NCBI RefSeq assembly: GCF_012273895.1
Contig: NC_052125.1
Location: 4,278,001-4,342,000, forward strand
From: Zerene cesonia
Taxonomy: Eukaryota; Arthropoda; Insecta; Lepidoptera; Pieridae
Reading direction: 5' to 3'
Length of the DNA: 64,000 nt
Position numbers and translations under genes: made by a program. The notes under the pieces are model-generated. The model did no database searches. It was not told the origin of the DNA and saw only the letters and a list, made by a program, of their open reading frames with translations. Positions 1 through 9,240 of this stretch are shown one piece after another; within the stretch, counting starts at the first letter, position 1, and each line of letters starts with the position of its first letter.

Positions 1-508
1 ACATTGGCCAATATAAAGATGCGATTGTCTATGATGTTAAAGAATTAAACAAGCGCGGTAAGAGATCAAGGGATAATAATACGAAATTAACTGGTTTTGT
101 GGTGCAGAAGGAGAAGTATTACGTACAATATGAACCCATTGTTCAGCGAAGGAACTTCCCCAAGTGCTATCATGGACACAACGGTAAATATCACGAGAAG
201 AAGTTGAAACATCCCTTCTACAAAAACAGTCAACGTCTAGACGAAATGCTATATGAAAGTGTCGATAATGGTAAAACTACTATTAAAGATTTGGCATATA
301 ATAAAAATACAAGAAAACCCCAATCAGATTCTAGATATAGAATTAAAAATAACGACTATTTTGAAAAGGATGAGGATTATAATGATACGCCGAATCAATT
401 GAATATTACGTTGGCTAAGAATTTATCAGAACTGAGTACTGATTATTTTGAAAATAAACAAGTAAATATACCAGAATCGACTATCGAGTCTATATTTACG
501 CAGACTAA
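1..508 (+). CDS. Exon 1 in window (5' end outside)
   Basis: The frame is open from position 3, so the exon or its upstream neighbour begins before the window. It encodes about 169 residues, basic at first (KRGKRSR) and with clustered Tyr, Lys and Asn. The frame would hit TGA at 510-512, but AA|GTGAGT is a near-ideal donor just before it. Using it gives a phase 2 end and joins in frame to the next exon. No domain recognised. Confidence 0.75.
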
Positions 509-3500
509 GTGAGTTGTCACCAATCTATTCTTTTATATGTTTACTATTCTCCCGGTTCCACTCCGGGTAGTAGTTGTTTTCTTTTTGGTTTTGCAAAATT
601 TTATATTATCCTCATAGTATCCTAATCTCAGTGGAGACGCATCAAACGAATCATCCACGAATCTAAAAACCATTATTCACCATTCTTCAGTTATCAATAG
701 TGTAACTAGTATGAATTTCCTTGTATAGTAAATTAAGTTTTGTGGGTTTGAAACGCTGTCCAATTTTAATGTATCTGATAAAGGGTTTTAAATATTTCAA
801 AACAAACATAATTAAATATGGCTAAATTTCTAAATAGCTCTAGTATTAACCGCATAGATTCAGGAGTGCGGTACAGTGTTGTTACAAAATTTTTCAGAGC
901 GCCCAAAGATCCTAATGAAAAAAAATTCGGATTTGGACGTAAACTGTTGCAAGTCAACGATGAAGATGAAGAAGCACTAGGCTACGACGATCTAAAAGAA
1001 GTATTGGCTGATGATCAAAAGACTCACGATGAAACTGATAAGCAAATTGATAGAATTAAGCGTAACAATGTAAGTAATTACTCAACTGTGCATATAAATA
1101 GTTTTGTTTTTATCGATCTCATTGATCGAATGCTGCGCTATTTAGTTATCACCAGTGAATATTAATAGCATTGTCGTTGTTATTACATAAATTAAATAGG
1201 TGTATGACAAGAAAATCAGTTAAATTATCACACACACACATCTGGCGATAAAGATGTAAGATACGAAAGTCAGTTAAATTCTTATACGCACACATCTGGG
1301 AATTCGTTTTTATTTATATAGATTGTTGTTTAAAGGACGACACACCAACAAATTTCATCAAATACAACCCATCGCCCGGTGTTTATAATCCCAATTGGAA
1401 AGGACCAATGCCGCTGTATCCAGATGAAATAAACGCCATGATCAAGCAAGCGGCGCTTCACAACCTCAATATACAAGTACCGGTCGATACGAAAGAGACT
1501 AAAATAGAGAAAGATAAAGCCGAACGCGACATAACAGATACGGAGTATGTAGAAGATTATCTTGATGATAAATATAGTAAATTAGTTAATATGGCACAAG
1601 CGTACAGCGATTATGGTGTGCTTGATGCTAAACAGGATACAAATGGTGCAACCACCAAGGGACTTGAGAAACCGGAGGAGGGTATGAAGGTGTTTAATGG
1701 TATTAGAAATGGACGTACGAAGAAAGGTATTCTGCTTATTAACCAATTTCTATCAACGCAATAATTTCTTGGTATCCTATAGGTTGTTGTTTTTGGAATC
1801 GTAACGGTTTCAAATTGTGAGTGAAAGAAAAAATATTATACTCATAATACTTAGAAACATATACTAATTTTTGTTTCCGTATATCTGTCTATTTATCCAG
1901 TTTAGGTTCAAAAGAGCTTAATTGGATTAAATTTTAACTTCTACTTTACCAATACTGTTATAGCTAATTAACTGTATAACAAACTGAACATTATCGTAGG
2001 CGGACACTACGATCCAGAGGGCGTGAGGATCGAATACAAGCCAGGCACTGTGTCCCAAAAGAACGATGTTAAATGTCTACTGAACTCAATCCGCAAGCAC
2101 ATTAGATTTGTTAAACCTCACAAAACTGCAGCACACCCAGTGGCAACCCATACTAAATCTACAGCAGTTGTTGACAAAGTGTATACGCCTGCGCAAACAA
2201 CAGATAATTTAAAAGCGAAGTCTCCAAGTCCCTTTAAAGAATCGAAGAAAGTTATTTTCACTCTAAAGAAACCGCTAAGATCTCTCAAATCACTTGATAA
2301 CGAAGAAGTGCATATAGTCAAGGAAAATGGGACTAATTTGGCTTTCGGCGATTTTTTTGCAATGATGGCTGACTTCTTTTTCTCGATGGCCAATGTATCT
2401 GGAGAATTAAAAGACAATACAACATATAATCTGTACGTATATCTAAAATTTACATTATTACTGAGCGAGATTTATTAAAATTTAAACCAGCATTTACTTG
2501 GCACCGGAGGCCTGTTTCTTTTTCCTCACCCTTTTCAGTCCATTCCATCTTTCCAGTCATCAATCCTTCCTTTATCCCTTACTTCCTTAAAGCGGGCAGC
2601 GCATTCGCAGCGGCACTAGAACTGTAAATCTTCACGGGCGGTGGTGATCGCTTACCATCAGGCGAACCACCAGATCTGAATCATGTAACAAATACAACTA
2701 CATTTATAATTGTAAATACAAATTTATTCTCATCCGTTTAAGAGTCTATTAAAAATAACGTTGCCGTTTAACAAACTTAGGGTAGACGACAGATCTACAT
2801 TTCATAGCAGCGCAGAAGTTTCTAGCTTTTAAAAATATGATTTTACAGCTCCAAAGAAAGCGCTGATAAAGGAAGCGAAAGTGTAATTTCATTTCCAATG
2901 TACGATTCGGAAATGATTGAAAACATTGGCCATCGATCCAGAGTGCTGATGTCTATTGATGATAATATAACCACTAGTGCAGAAAATAATAAAACTGTTG
3001 CGACTTTGAGTAATGGAACAGGTAACAATAGAATATCAATGGACTGTAAAATCCTACTAATATTATAGACGCGAAAGTATGTAAGTATTAATGGATCTAT
3101 GCATATATGGATTTTTGTTACTCTTCACGCAAAAACTGCGGAACCGATTGCAATTAAATTTGGTACGTACATAGCTAGTAGATATTCCTACGGGATACAG
3201 TAATACGCGGGTGAAACCACGGGGTTCAGCTAGTCAGAGTCATATTTCCTGTTCCCGTAAATTTCCGGAATTTCCGGGAACTATTCTATATTCATTTTTA
3301 TGTGACTAATTGTCTCTGTACCAAATTACTTAAGTATGTTTAGTAGTTTAAGCCTGAAAAGAAAAATACAGACAGAGAGACTTTCATGTTGATAATATGA
3401 GTAGGGATCCGAGGAAGTTCATTGTTTTGATTTTTCATATAAAAATATTTCATTCAGTCGCCAATACAACGTCAGCAACTATAAATAATTCGAATGTCAC

Positions 3501-6500
3501 AACCACAAGCGACGATAAATCTACTGAAAGCAACAAGACAGTGGTCAAAAGAAGTATTGGGAGCAATTTCATTTTCTGGAACGATCTTTACGACGATGAC
3601 GAATACGGAATGAGGGTTGATTATTTAGATAGCGTACTGAGAGGTAAACACGCAGCGAAATACGATTACAAAGGTGCGTTAATGAAATCTAAGGATTGGG
3701 TGCAAGATAAACTCAAAACTATGACGGACAAGATTCGTGACGATATCAATCAGAAATGGAAGCTGGTTGAGGACAAAAAGTTGAGTACCTTGTAAATAGA
3801 CGCATTGTAAATATAAAATTAGATCACTTTCATTTTTAAATTTGACGTGGAATCCGTGTCAGTCGAGATTTTAATGTTCTGGCCTCGCCATACGCAAAAC
3901 CAAAGCAGGCTTGATTGAAACAATCAACTATAATTTTTCGGGTCTTTTCGATATGGGGTGGTACGGAACTCTAGGTCTTTCTGTGTTTGATAGAAAATTA
4001 TTGTCATGTTCCTGTAATATGTAACTATTAAATAACTTGGTATAACGGATTTTTAACAAAGATTGAACCGCCTTGCAATTGAGAAAATTATGTGGATCCA
4101 CACGGAAGGCATCAGCTTTCAAACAGAGGAATCATCGAAATCGGTCACCAGTAAACACACAAAATATTAATCGAATTGAGAACCCTCATCCTTTTTTTGA
4201 AGTCGGTTTAAAATGGGTATCTTTCTCATGTTTTTAGGAAACCAAACCCGAATATGCTACCCCAGAAAATTGTAGGTGTCCGTCGAATAAGAAGCATTGA
4301 TAATAATAATGTAAGTAAAGCTTACTCACACTCAAACTAAAACTCGAACATTTATTTATTTAATTAAACTTCTTATAGAAGCACTTTTGTATCGTAATAA
4401 CACAGTTTTAACATTTACCACGGGTTCAGAAAGCAGTTTCTATAGAGAAGAGCCGGCAACAGACTCTGTAGTTGCTCTTTCAAAATAATATCAAGTATCA
4501 GTCATTCTTGAAATAATGTTTCGTATTGGTTGTGACGGTTCTTAACCATCTCAATAGATGGCGTGGGGTGTCCCTTAGGCATATAAAACCGTAAGAGTAG
4601 AAGAAATTCGATAGCTGTGGCGGGATCACGGGTGGCCGAGTGGCTAGGCGTTGCTACAATTTGGCAAAGAGACGCGGGTTCGAATCCCGCCTCGTGATCA
4701 AATTTTTCTATTCTTTCAAAATTTCACATTGAATATTTCTATTTACAAATTTGTTCAGGGTGAAGATGACGTTCGTAAGACTTTTGCAGTTTTAAATGCG
4801 AATTTAAAACACGTGTGCAAGCAGGCAGCCGAGGCTGTAAGGAATACCAGGAAAGTTGAAAGTAAGGGTATTTGTTCATAATAAATAGTGTTAGTGCTGT
4901 GATGGCTCATTGGCGGGGACCTCGGACTCCAAAATCGATGAGTCGGGGTTCAAGACCAGGCGAGTTTTCATGTTGCACAGACTCCATAACACATGTGTCT
5001 ATGTAAAAATACTATTTAACAAATATATAAAAATATATAATTAACAGAAGTTGCCGCACAGTACTTGTGTTATTTTTTAGGTTGTAAGTTTTATTGTGTA
5101 ATATATTTTTCTAGTTTATAAATTCTTTACTATGTTTTTTTTTATTTATTTACTAGCTGTCCCGGCAAACGCTGTTTTGCCTAATTCTTATCATTTAGGG
5201 GTATGAAAAACAGATGTTGGCCGATTCTCAGACATACCCGATATGCACACATAATTTCATAAATATCGGTCAAGCCGTTTCGGACGAGTATGGCAACGAA
5301 AACTGTGACACGAGAATATTTTATAATATATTATATTATATATTAGATTTATTTATTTATAATAAGAATATTATATAATATATTATATATTAGATTTATT
5401 TATTTATAATAAGAATATTATATAATATATTATATATTAGATTTATTTATTTATAAAATTATTAAGTATATTCTCTTTTCTTCATATTTAACTTCTACCT
5501 AAATCTCTGTGGCACGTCATTAGAATAAACGTCATCTCTTTCTTCTCTCATTCTTCTTTACCTTAATAAAAATCCCAAAAATCATGTTCGAAGTGCAAAA
5601 ATTGAGAGGGTTTTGTGTTTCGTGTAGCACGTGCAGAGAACGAAGAAGGAACGCAAGCTACGGGTCTGATGCAGCAGCTGGTCCGGCTAATGTCTGACCT
5701 GGTGGACATACAAGTACAGCAGAAGACGTGCGCTAGTAAGCTTGCTTTAATAATCATATCGAATAGCCTCCATAAAAGGACTACAAGGACTAGAATGACG
5801 CACACAACAACAATTCAAAGAAATGACCGACTCTATCGGTAAGCAGAGCCACACGCACACATGTGTTCATATCGTCGCTGAGAAATAATACACGATTTAC
5901 TAAAAATCTATTGATTGTAATAAAAATTAATCACTATTAAATTACTATGCTACTTGAAGAATGATTTGTCAAAAATTCACAATCATTGCCAACCTATCAG
6001 CACGATTTTTAACCGGTCAAATAAATTTTTGAGGTATCTTTGTGATTCCACTACGTCATCTATTTCTAATATTAATGATAATTAGACTATATTTGTTCCG
6101 AATATAGGGGCACCAGCTTTCATTGCAGATTTTATAAGCAAACAATGAATTATAGATGTGGACTGAGGGAAGAGAGGCCTTTGCCCGGCAGTGGGGCAGT
6201 CATGGCTGATAAAAAAAATATATATATGAAAGGGGCCACTGAAAATCAGTGGTGCGAATGGTTATTTTTTTATCATTCGCACCAGATACTGAGTTGGCCC
6301 CTTTTGTCAACGGATAAATATCGTTGGTTTTTTATATGTATCTTTTTTATGTTGTGAGTTTTTGTGCTGTTGACAATTAATGTTTATTATTATTATTATT
6401 AATAAAAATAATTATAAACAAAACCTAACACATTTACAGAATTACCACCAGACCTCCGCGACTTCTTGGAATGGTTGACCGCACCGCCTGAGAACAACCC

Positions 6501-9046
6501 CATCGTAGACCATCTGCCGCCGCTCACTGAATACAGTCACATGTTCCCTGATGGACGATATGGTAGAATTTTTTCTGCTTTGATTAACCGAATAAATTGA
6601 AAATACTTTAAAACATGCTTTGCGATGATTTTTTTATGTGTTTACCACATTGTAAGATAGTAAATGTATGGAATTTTGATAATCATTATTATTATACGTA
6701 CATGGGCGTATAGGGCATGGGACTATAGCTTTATTAATTAAGGCTATAACACTCATTCCATACTTTATATTACTAGCATACCGCCCGCGGCTTCGCCCGC
6801 ATGTAATTCGGTGATATCGCTTTCATCTCCTTATTTCATATCCTTCTACTATTTTTTCGTGATAAAAATTATCCTACGTCCTTTTTTAAGTTCAATTCTA
6901 CCTTCATACCTAATTACAAAAAAATTGGTTCAGTGGTTTAGACGTGAAAGCGTAACAGACAGACAGACAGACAGACAGAGTTACTTTCACATTTATAATA
7001 TTAGTAGGGACTATTATTTAATGCTATCCGCATGTATACACTTATAGTTCTCTTGCATTAAACTACTATTGAACTAAATAAAACACTGCACTGTACTCCG
7101 TTAAAACTGATCTTGGCTTACCAATAGCAATATTCAACGTTACAGATAAAGATATAAAAGATATAGAGGCGTTTATGGCAGCACAGTCAGACAGAATCGA
7201 ACTACAGTATTCTGGCAAGATGAGAATGTTAAGAAACAAATGTTTTCAGAAAAATCCACAGACTTCACATACGACCTACCAACGCTGACAGAAGACACCC
7301 ATCAAGATGACAGGACGGAGTGCTTAGGCTCGATCCGCGCAGTCCAGGACTTAATTCAGCAGTATGACGGAATGACTGATGAGGATAAAGTGAGAGTCAA
7401 CTTTAATAATGCTATTGAAATTTTTATGAAACTGTATGCCCCGGCCCTGCCCGGATAGTCTTTTCTCTTAATTGAAATAATATATACTATCCTATCTTTT
7501 AAGTTGGATCAAACGGCACGTGGTGTGTAAATTTGATTTTAATCGGTTGAGTAGTTTAGGAGTCCGTCGCGGACAAACAACGTGACACGTATTAGATATT
7601 AAGATGACTATTACAGTAAACTATGAAATTTCTAAGGCTAATATTTAGAAATTTCATGCATTTTTATATCTGAATATTTTTAATAAACTACCTTTTAATT
7701 CCTAAATAAATTCCATGCATAAATAAAATCTAAATGCACACTAGTCCTTCCGAGCTTATGTACTAGATATGGGTGTAGATAAAGCTCTTACAAGCGATAA
7801 CGAAATAAAATTATTTGCAGAGTAAAATGGCGGGAGTGAGAGAGTATTTAGAAAACCAATTGGAGTTCTTAAACAGGAAGCTAAATAGCCTTAATGAATA
7901 TGACGTAAGCTTGTCTTTGCAATTTTAGTAAATACCAAGTCGTCTAAAGAATATAAACACAATATTCTATAAAGATACTAGCTGCACCCGGCAAACGCTG
8001 TTCTGCCTTACTCTTATCATTTAGGGGTATGAAAAATAGATGTTGGCCGATTCTCATAGATACCGGATAAGCACAAAAAATTTCATCAAATTCGTTCAAG
8101 CCGTTTCGGAGGAGTATGGCAACGAAAACTGTGACACGAGAATTTTATATATAAAGATTACAAAATACTAGATCGCCTCCAAATTGTCAGAGCAAGACCT
8201 ACTTTAATTGGGTACCAGATTTCAAATAAAAATGAATCATTAATATCAACTCTCCCAGTCAAAAACTCCATGGGATCAAAAACATCGAAAAAAATCAGTC
8301 AAATTGAGATCCTCCTTCTATTTATAAAGTTGGGTGAAAAAAAAAACACAGAAATTCATTTGTAATGTTAGAGAGGGCAAACGAGGGGGGAGGGGGTCAC
8401 CTGATAGTTGGTAATCAGTATACTCATAAACTACACCTTTACAAATGAGTAAGCGACAATTCTGCTGTTAGAACTTACTAGAATAATAATTTATTTCATT
8501 TCACAGACATTCAATTATAAAAAGAGAGAAGTGAGAAATAAACGAAGCCTCAATAAGCCAAGATTCAGAAGGCTTTTTAACAAACATTTGTTTGTTAAGA
8601 CACCAACTCCAAAAACAACGCTGAAGGCGAACACGAAAGCAAAGCAAAAACAGAAAAATGATAAGCACAAGAAGAAAGGTCACAAAAAGGGAAAAAATAA
8701 GGAGAAATTGATTGCAAAAGGTGAAAATCAAACGGTTAAAACGGAGCAAGAGAAACTTCGAGAGGAATTGAAACATTTAGATAGAATTGTGAATAATATA
8801 GACATTGCTACTAAAGAAAAGACGACAAATAAAAAAGGGTTTGCTGAATATAATGATGACTTAAATGCAGCTGAGGATAATGATAACGGTGTATATTTTA
8901 ATGACAAATTAGACATCATTAATGATGCTAAAGTGAGAAATGAAAGAAATCTCAGAGACGTGTATTTTAAGGCTCTAGATGAAGCTAAAAAGACGACTGT
9001 GAAGAAAAATTTGTATAGTTTTAATGATTTTATAAATGCAGTATAA
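1..9046 (+). CDS. Partial 13-exon gene, product not recognised
   Basis: Whole-gene entry; the exons follow separately. The gene runs into the window from the left and ends with TAA at 9044-9046. Thirteen open segments, each bounded by AG and GT, join with matching phases into about 1090 codons. The product is hydrophilic, rich in Asp, Glu, Lys and Asn, with no membrane span or catalytic motif that I can see. Exons 5-6 carry many Asn-X-Ser/Thr sequons and a Lys-Arg pair, which suggests (inference only) a secreted or extracellular protein; exon 13 is extremely basic. I recognise no family. Exon 11 contains a frame break. An alternative reading is two genes, one ending at TAG 7456-7458 and another starting at ATG 7827, but the phase-0 donor at 7390 links them cleanly. 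RNA evidence would settle this. Confidence 0.75.
509..897 (+). other. Intron 1
   Basis: Starts GTGAGT and ends in a T-run followed by CAG (891-897). I see no recognisable repeat in it. An ATG at 818 lies in the frame of the next exon, but its coding reading would have to ignore the strong acceptor at 897, so I treat 818-897 as intron. Confidence 0.6.
898..1069 (+). CDS. Exon 2
   Basis: Acceptor ATTTTTCAG|A and donor AACAAT|GTAAGT. It is 172 bases: one base completing the split codon, then 57 codons. The peptide is charged, with an acidic centre (NDEDEE) and a basic end (RIKRNN). Phase 2 in, phase 0 out. Alternatively this could be an initial exon from ATG 818, but the poly-T acceptor and matching phase argue against that. 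Confidence 0.75.
1336..1726 (+). CDS. Exon 3
   Basis: The acceptor is TTGTTTAAAG|GAC. An earlier AG at 1321 would put the phase-0 join into a TAA, so I chose 1336. The donor is AAAG|GTATTC at 1727; AATG|GTATTA at 1700 has the same phase and is an alternative. About 130 residues, with a Pro/Asn/Tyr/Trp-rich start (GVYNPNW) and an acidic middle. Phase 0 in, 1 out. If the intron is retained the frame ends at TAA 1762-1764. Confidence 0.7.
2000..2432 (+). CDS. Exon 4
   Basis: Acceptor ATTATCGTAG|GC, donor AATCT|GTACGT. 433 bases, phase 1 in and 2 out; the join to exon 3 makes a Gly codon. The peptide has a long basic stretch (His, Lys, Pro, Ser, Thr rich) and then a hydrophobic patch of about 15 residues rich in Phe and Met (GDFFAMMADFFFSMA), the most hydrophobic segment of the protein but too short and too polar to call a membrane span. 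Confidence 0.75.
2518..2690 (-). repeat. M2 repeat in intron 4
   Basis: Reverse copy of the M2 family. Seen as a complement: a GGTGGTTCGCCTGATGGTAA core, CACCACCGCCC, then a pyrimidine-rich tail. The same sequence recurs at 22115-22345 and 32935-33040. Class unknown; it is common debris rather than a gene. It lies wholly between exons 4 and 5. Confidence 0.7.
2849..3021 (+). CDS. Exon 5
   Basis: Acceptor ATTTTACAG|C, donor ACAG|GTAACA. 173 bases, phase 2 in and 1 out. It encodes a Ser/Glu-rich peptide ending with three N-glycosylation sequons in about 25 residues (NIT, NKT, NGT). These continue in the next exon, so the region is probably exposed and extracellular if the protein is secreted. 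No domain recognised. Confidence 0.8.
3052..3233 (+). mobile_element. Hel-A non-autonomous Helitron in intron 5
   Basis: Begins TCCTACTAATATTATA and ends with the hairpin CGCGGGTGAAACCACGG followed by CAGCTAG. The inner core reads ACCGATTGCAATTAAATTTG. TC at the 5' end, a short hairpin before a CTRR 3' end and no target-site duplication are established Helitron traits. No protein is encoded, so it depended on an autonomous partner not present here. Confidence 0.8.
3458..3791 (+). CDS. Exon 6, Asn/Thr/Ser-rich
   Basis: Acceptor TTTCATTCAG|TC. The donor is CTT|GTAAAT, placed just inside the TAA stop at 3793, giving a phase 2 end that joins in frame to exon 7. 334 bases. The peptide starts with an Asn/Thr/Ser-rich glycosylation-prone stretch, passes a Lys-Arg dipeptide (possible processing site), then turns acidic and aromatic (FWNDLYDDDEYG), and ends in a charged helix-like Lys/Asp-rich tail. 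If the weak donor is not used, the protein would stop here. Confidence 0.7.
4238..4310 (+). CDS. Exon 7 (small)
   Basis: Acceptor ATGTTTTTAG|G, donor AATAAT|GTAAGT. 73 bases, one base plus 24 codons. The peptide is basic and Pro/Asn rich, with RRIR in its second half. Only one of the three frames is free of stops, and it fits phase 2 in, 0 out. Confidence 0.65.
4329..4485 (+). repeat. Q repeat in intron 7
   Basis: Dispersed repeat with a degenerate (AAACTC)n start, then GAAGCACTTTTG, ACAGTTTTAACATTTACCAC and ending GTAGTTGCTCTTT. Matching copies lie at 13309-13517 (minus), 62586-62712 (minus) and 63170-63305 (plus). Class not established; the simple-repeat end suggests a short retroposon. 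Confidence 0.7.
4626..4698 (+). tRNA. tRNA-like sequence (T family) in intron 7
   Basis: A 73-base block folds into a complete cloverleaf. The acceptor is TCACGGG with CTCGTGA (one G-T pair); the D arm is GCC/GGC; the anticodon stem is TTGCT/GGCAA; the T arm is GCGGG-TTCGAAT-CCCGC. A box TGGCCGAGTGG and B box GGTTCGAATCC are present. The anticodon loop ACAATTT would give AAT but has C instead of the nearly invariant T33. A second, decayed copy at 49461 shares about 35 bases of downstream sequence, so I think this is a dispersed tRNA-derived element rather than a working tRNA gene. Confidence 0.45.
4759..4861 (+). CDS. Exon 8
   Basis: Acceptor TTTGTTCAG|GGT, donor GAAA|GTAAGG. 103 bases, phase 0 in, 1 out. 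It encodes 34 residues predicted to be largely helical, with one Cys (HVCKQAAEAV). Together with the next exon it may form an amphipathic helical region. Confidence 0.75.
4897..4990 (+). repeat. SINE-S 5' head fragment in intron 8
   Basis: ATGGCTCATTGGCGGGGACC is a decayed A box region and GGGGTTCAAGACC the B box region of the tRNA-derived SINE seen whole at 50120-50413. The body and (TGATGA)n tail are missing. Confidence 0.65.
5153..5315 (-). mobile_element. Hel-F non-autonomous Helitron in intron 8
   Basis: Minus-strand copy: CTAGCTGTCCCGGCAAACGC at the left edge is the complement of the 3' end, and GTGACACGAGA at the right edge is the complement of TCTCGTGTCAC. Three more copies are at 7978, 29040 and 37801. 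Confidence 0.75.
5320..5460. repeat. 47-bp AT-rich minisatellite
   Basis: About three copies of a 47-base unit; the word TATTAGATTTATTTATTTAT starts at 5341, 5388 and 5435. It sits directly after the Hel-F end, inside intron 8. Confidence 0.9.
5628..5735 (+). CDS. Exon 9
   Basis: Acceptor GTTTCGTGTAG|CA, donor GCTA|GTAAGC. 108 bases, phase 1 in and 1 out. The peptide begins acidic (RAENEEG) and continues as a Leu/Met/Gln-rich helix with one Cys near the end. Confidence 0.75.
5736..6439 (+). other. Intron 9 with LINE-type tail and foldback
   Basis: Contains a 3'-tail-like segment at about 6160-6217 (GAGAGGCCTTTGCCCGGCAG followed by TGATAAAAAA), typical of the end of a lepidopteran non-LTR element, and then the foldback at 6228-6305, listed separately. 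The rest is AT-rich with no further signal. Confidence 0.55.
6228..6305. repeat. Imperfect foldback hairpin
   Basis: The left arm, GAAAGGGGCCACTGA...GTGGTGCGAATG (6228-6260), and the right arm, CATTCGCACC...GGCCCCTTTT (6274-6305), are imperfect reverse complements around a 13-base T-rich loop. It may be a tiny MITE or a transcribed hairpin inside intron 9. Confidence 0.8.
6440..6562 (+). CDS. Exon 10
   Basis: Acceptor CATTTACAG|AA, donor TATG|GTAGAA. 123 bases, phase 1 in and 1 out. 41 residues, notably Pro-rich (LPPDL, APPENNP, LPPL), with a higher G+C than its surroundings, as expected of coding sequence. No family recognised. Confidence 0.8.
6773..7010 (-). mobile_element. Hel-E Helitron in intron 10
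   Basis: The left edge CTAGCATACCGCCCGCGG, then GCTTCGCCCGCA, is the complement of a hairpin plus CTAG end. The right edge, CACATTTATAATATTAGTAG, is the complement of the 5' start. It contains an (ACAG)n microsatellite at about 6957-6980. Confidence 0.75.
7146..7389 (+). pseudogene. Exon 11 with an internal frame break
   Basis: The acceptor GTTACAG|AT fits the phase 1 donor of exon 10 and reads through IEAFMAAQSDRIELQYSG in frame 2, but this frame stops at TGA 7286-7288. From about 7210 another frame, shifted by one base, carries a clean protein-like reading to TAG 7456-7458, or to the phase 0 donor GATAAA|GTGAGA at 7390. Loss of one base near 7219 would explain both readings. The alternative is that a downstream acceptor CTACAG|TA (7207) is used, which keeps frame without any mutation but lacks a pyrimidine tract. 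The exon is marked as broken because the sequence as given does not read through from the better acceptor; the gene may well be intact in life. Confidence 0.5.
7489..7595 (-). mobile_element. Hel-G Helitron fragment in intron 11
   Basis: Shares AAGTTGGATCAAACGGCAC and GTTTAGGAGTCC with the full copies at 21332-21496 and 52730-52896. The CTAG end is missing. Confidence 0.65.
7821..7904 (+). CDS. Exon 12 (small)
   Basis: Acceptor AAATTATTTGCAG|AGT, donor TATGAC|GTAAGC. 84 bases, phase 0 at both ends. The 28 residues (VREYLENQLEFLNRKLNSLN) are predicted to be a helix, possibly a coiled coil. ATG at 7827 could be a start codon if the gene is split here. Confidence 0.7.
7978..8141 (-). mobile_element. 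Hel-F Helitron in intron 12
   Basis: CTAGCTGCACCCGGCAAACG at the left and GTGACACGAGA at the right. Nearly the same element as at 5153-5315. Confidence 0.8.
8165..8420 (-). repeat. J repeat in intron 12
   Basis: Decayed copy of a family marked by CCTTCAAATTGTCAGA, then a blunted CCCAGTAAAAAG-like word and an AAATTGAGATCCTCCTTC block. Similar copies occur near 32690, 49620, 55115 and 62275. Class unknown. Confidence 0.55.
8507..9046 (+). CDS. Terminal exon 13, lysine-rich
   Basis: Acceptor ATTTCATTTCACAG|ACA, stop TAA 9044-9046. It encodes 179 residues. The first half is extremely basic (Lys, Arg, Gln, Asn), with runs such as KHKKKGHKKGKNKEK around residues 56-70 of the exon. The second half is acidic and Asn/Asp-rich and ends with NDFINAV. 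The basic run could bind nucleic acid or polyanions or act as a nuclear signal; this is inference. It is by far the longest and cleanest ORF in the region. Confidence 0.8.
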   Translation, partial: TFNYKKREVRNKRSLNKPRFRRLFNKHLFVKTPTPKTTLKANTKAKQKQKNDKHKKKGHKKGKNKEKLIAKGENQTVKTEQEKLREELKHLDRIVNNIDIATKEKTTNKKGFAEYNDDLNAAEDNDNGVYFNDKLDIINDAKVRNERNLRDVYFKALDEAKKTTVKKNLYSFNDFINAV

Positions 9047-9118
9047 TTATTATGTAGTATCACTGTTGTTTTATTTAATACTATTTAAATTAAATCAATT
9101 GGAATAAGGATAAGGATC

Positions 9119-9124
9119 AATAAA
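9119..9124 (+). promoter_or_regulatory. Polyadenylation signal
   Basis: AATAAA 73 bases after the stop codon of exon 13, just before a SINE fragment starts. Confidence 0.65.
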
Positions 9125-9129
9125 ATTCT

Positions 9130-9240
9130 GCCAACCCGCACTTGGCCAGCGTGGTGGATTTTGGCCTGAACCCTCATAGGAGGCCTGTGTCCCAGCAGTG
9201 GGAACATATATGGGCTGATGATGATGATGATGATGATGGA
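9130..9240 (+). repeat. SINE-S 3' fragment
   Basis: Matches the 3' half of the SINE: CCAACCCGCACTTGGCCAGC, AGGAGGCCTGTGTCCCAGCA and a (TGATGATGA)n tail. The tRNA-like head is missing, as expected of 5'-truncated reverse transcription. Confidence 0.9.

Noticed and set aside
818..897. ATG at 818 as the start of a separate small gene
   Set aside because: The poly-T acceptor at 897 and the matching phase with the donor at 508 explain the open frame better as intron plus exon 2.
2118..2417. Minus-strand frame of 99 codons
   Set aside because: Lies wholly opposite exon 4, whose plus-strand reading fits splice sites on both sides.
8501..9063. Two minus-strand frames with hydrophobic Leu/Phe-rich translations
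   Set aside because: They are antisense to the Lys-rich terminal exon; AAA codons read as TTT on the other strand and mimic membrane segments.
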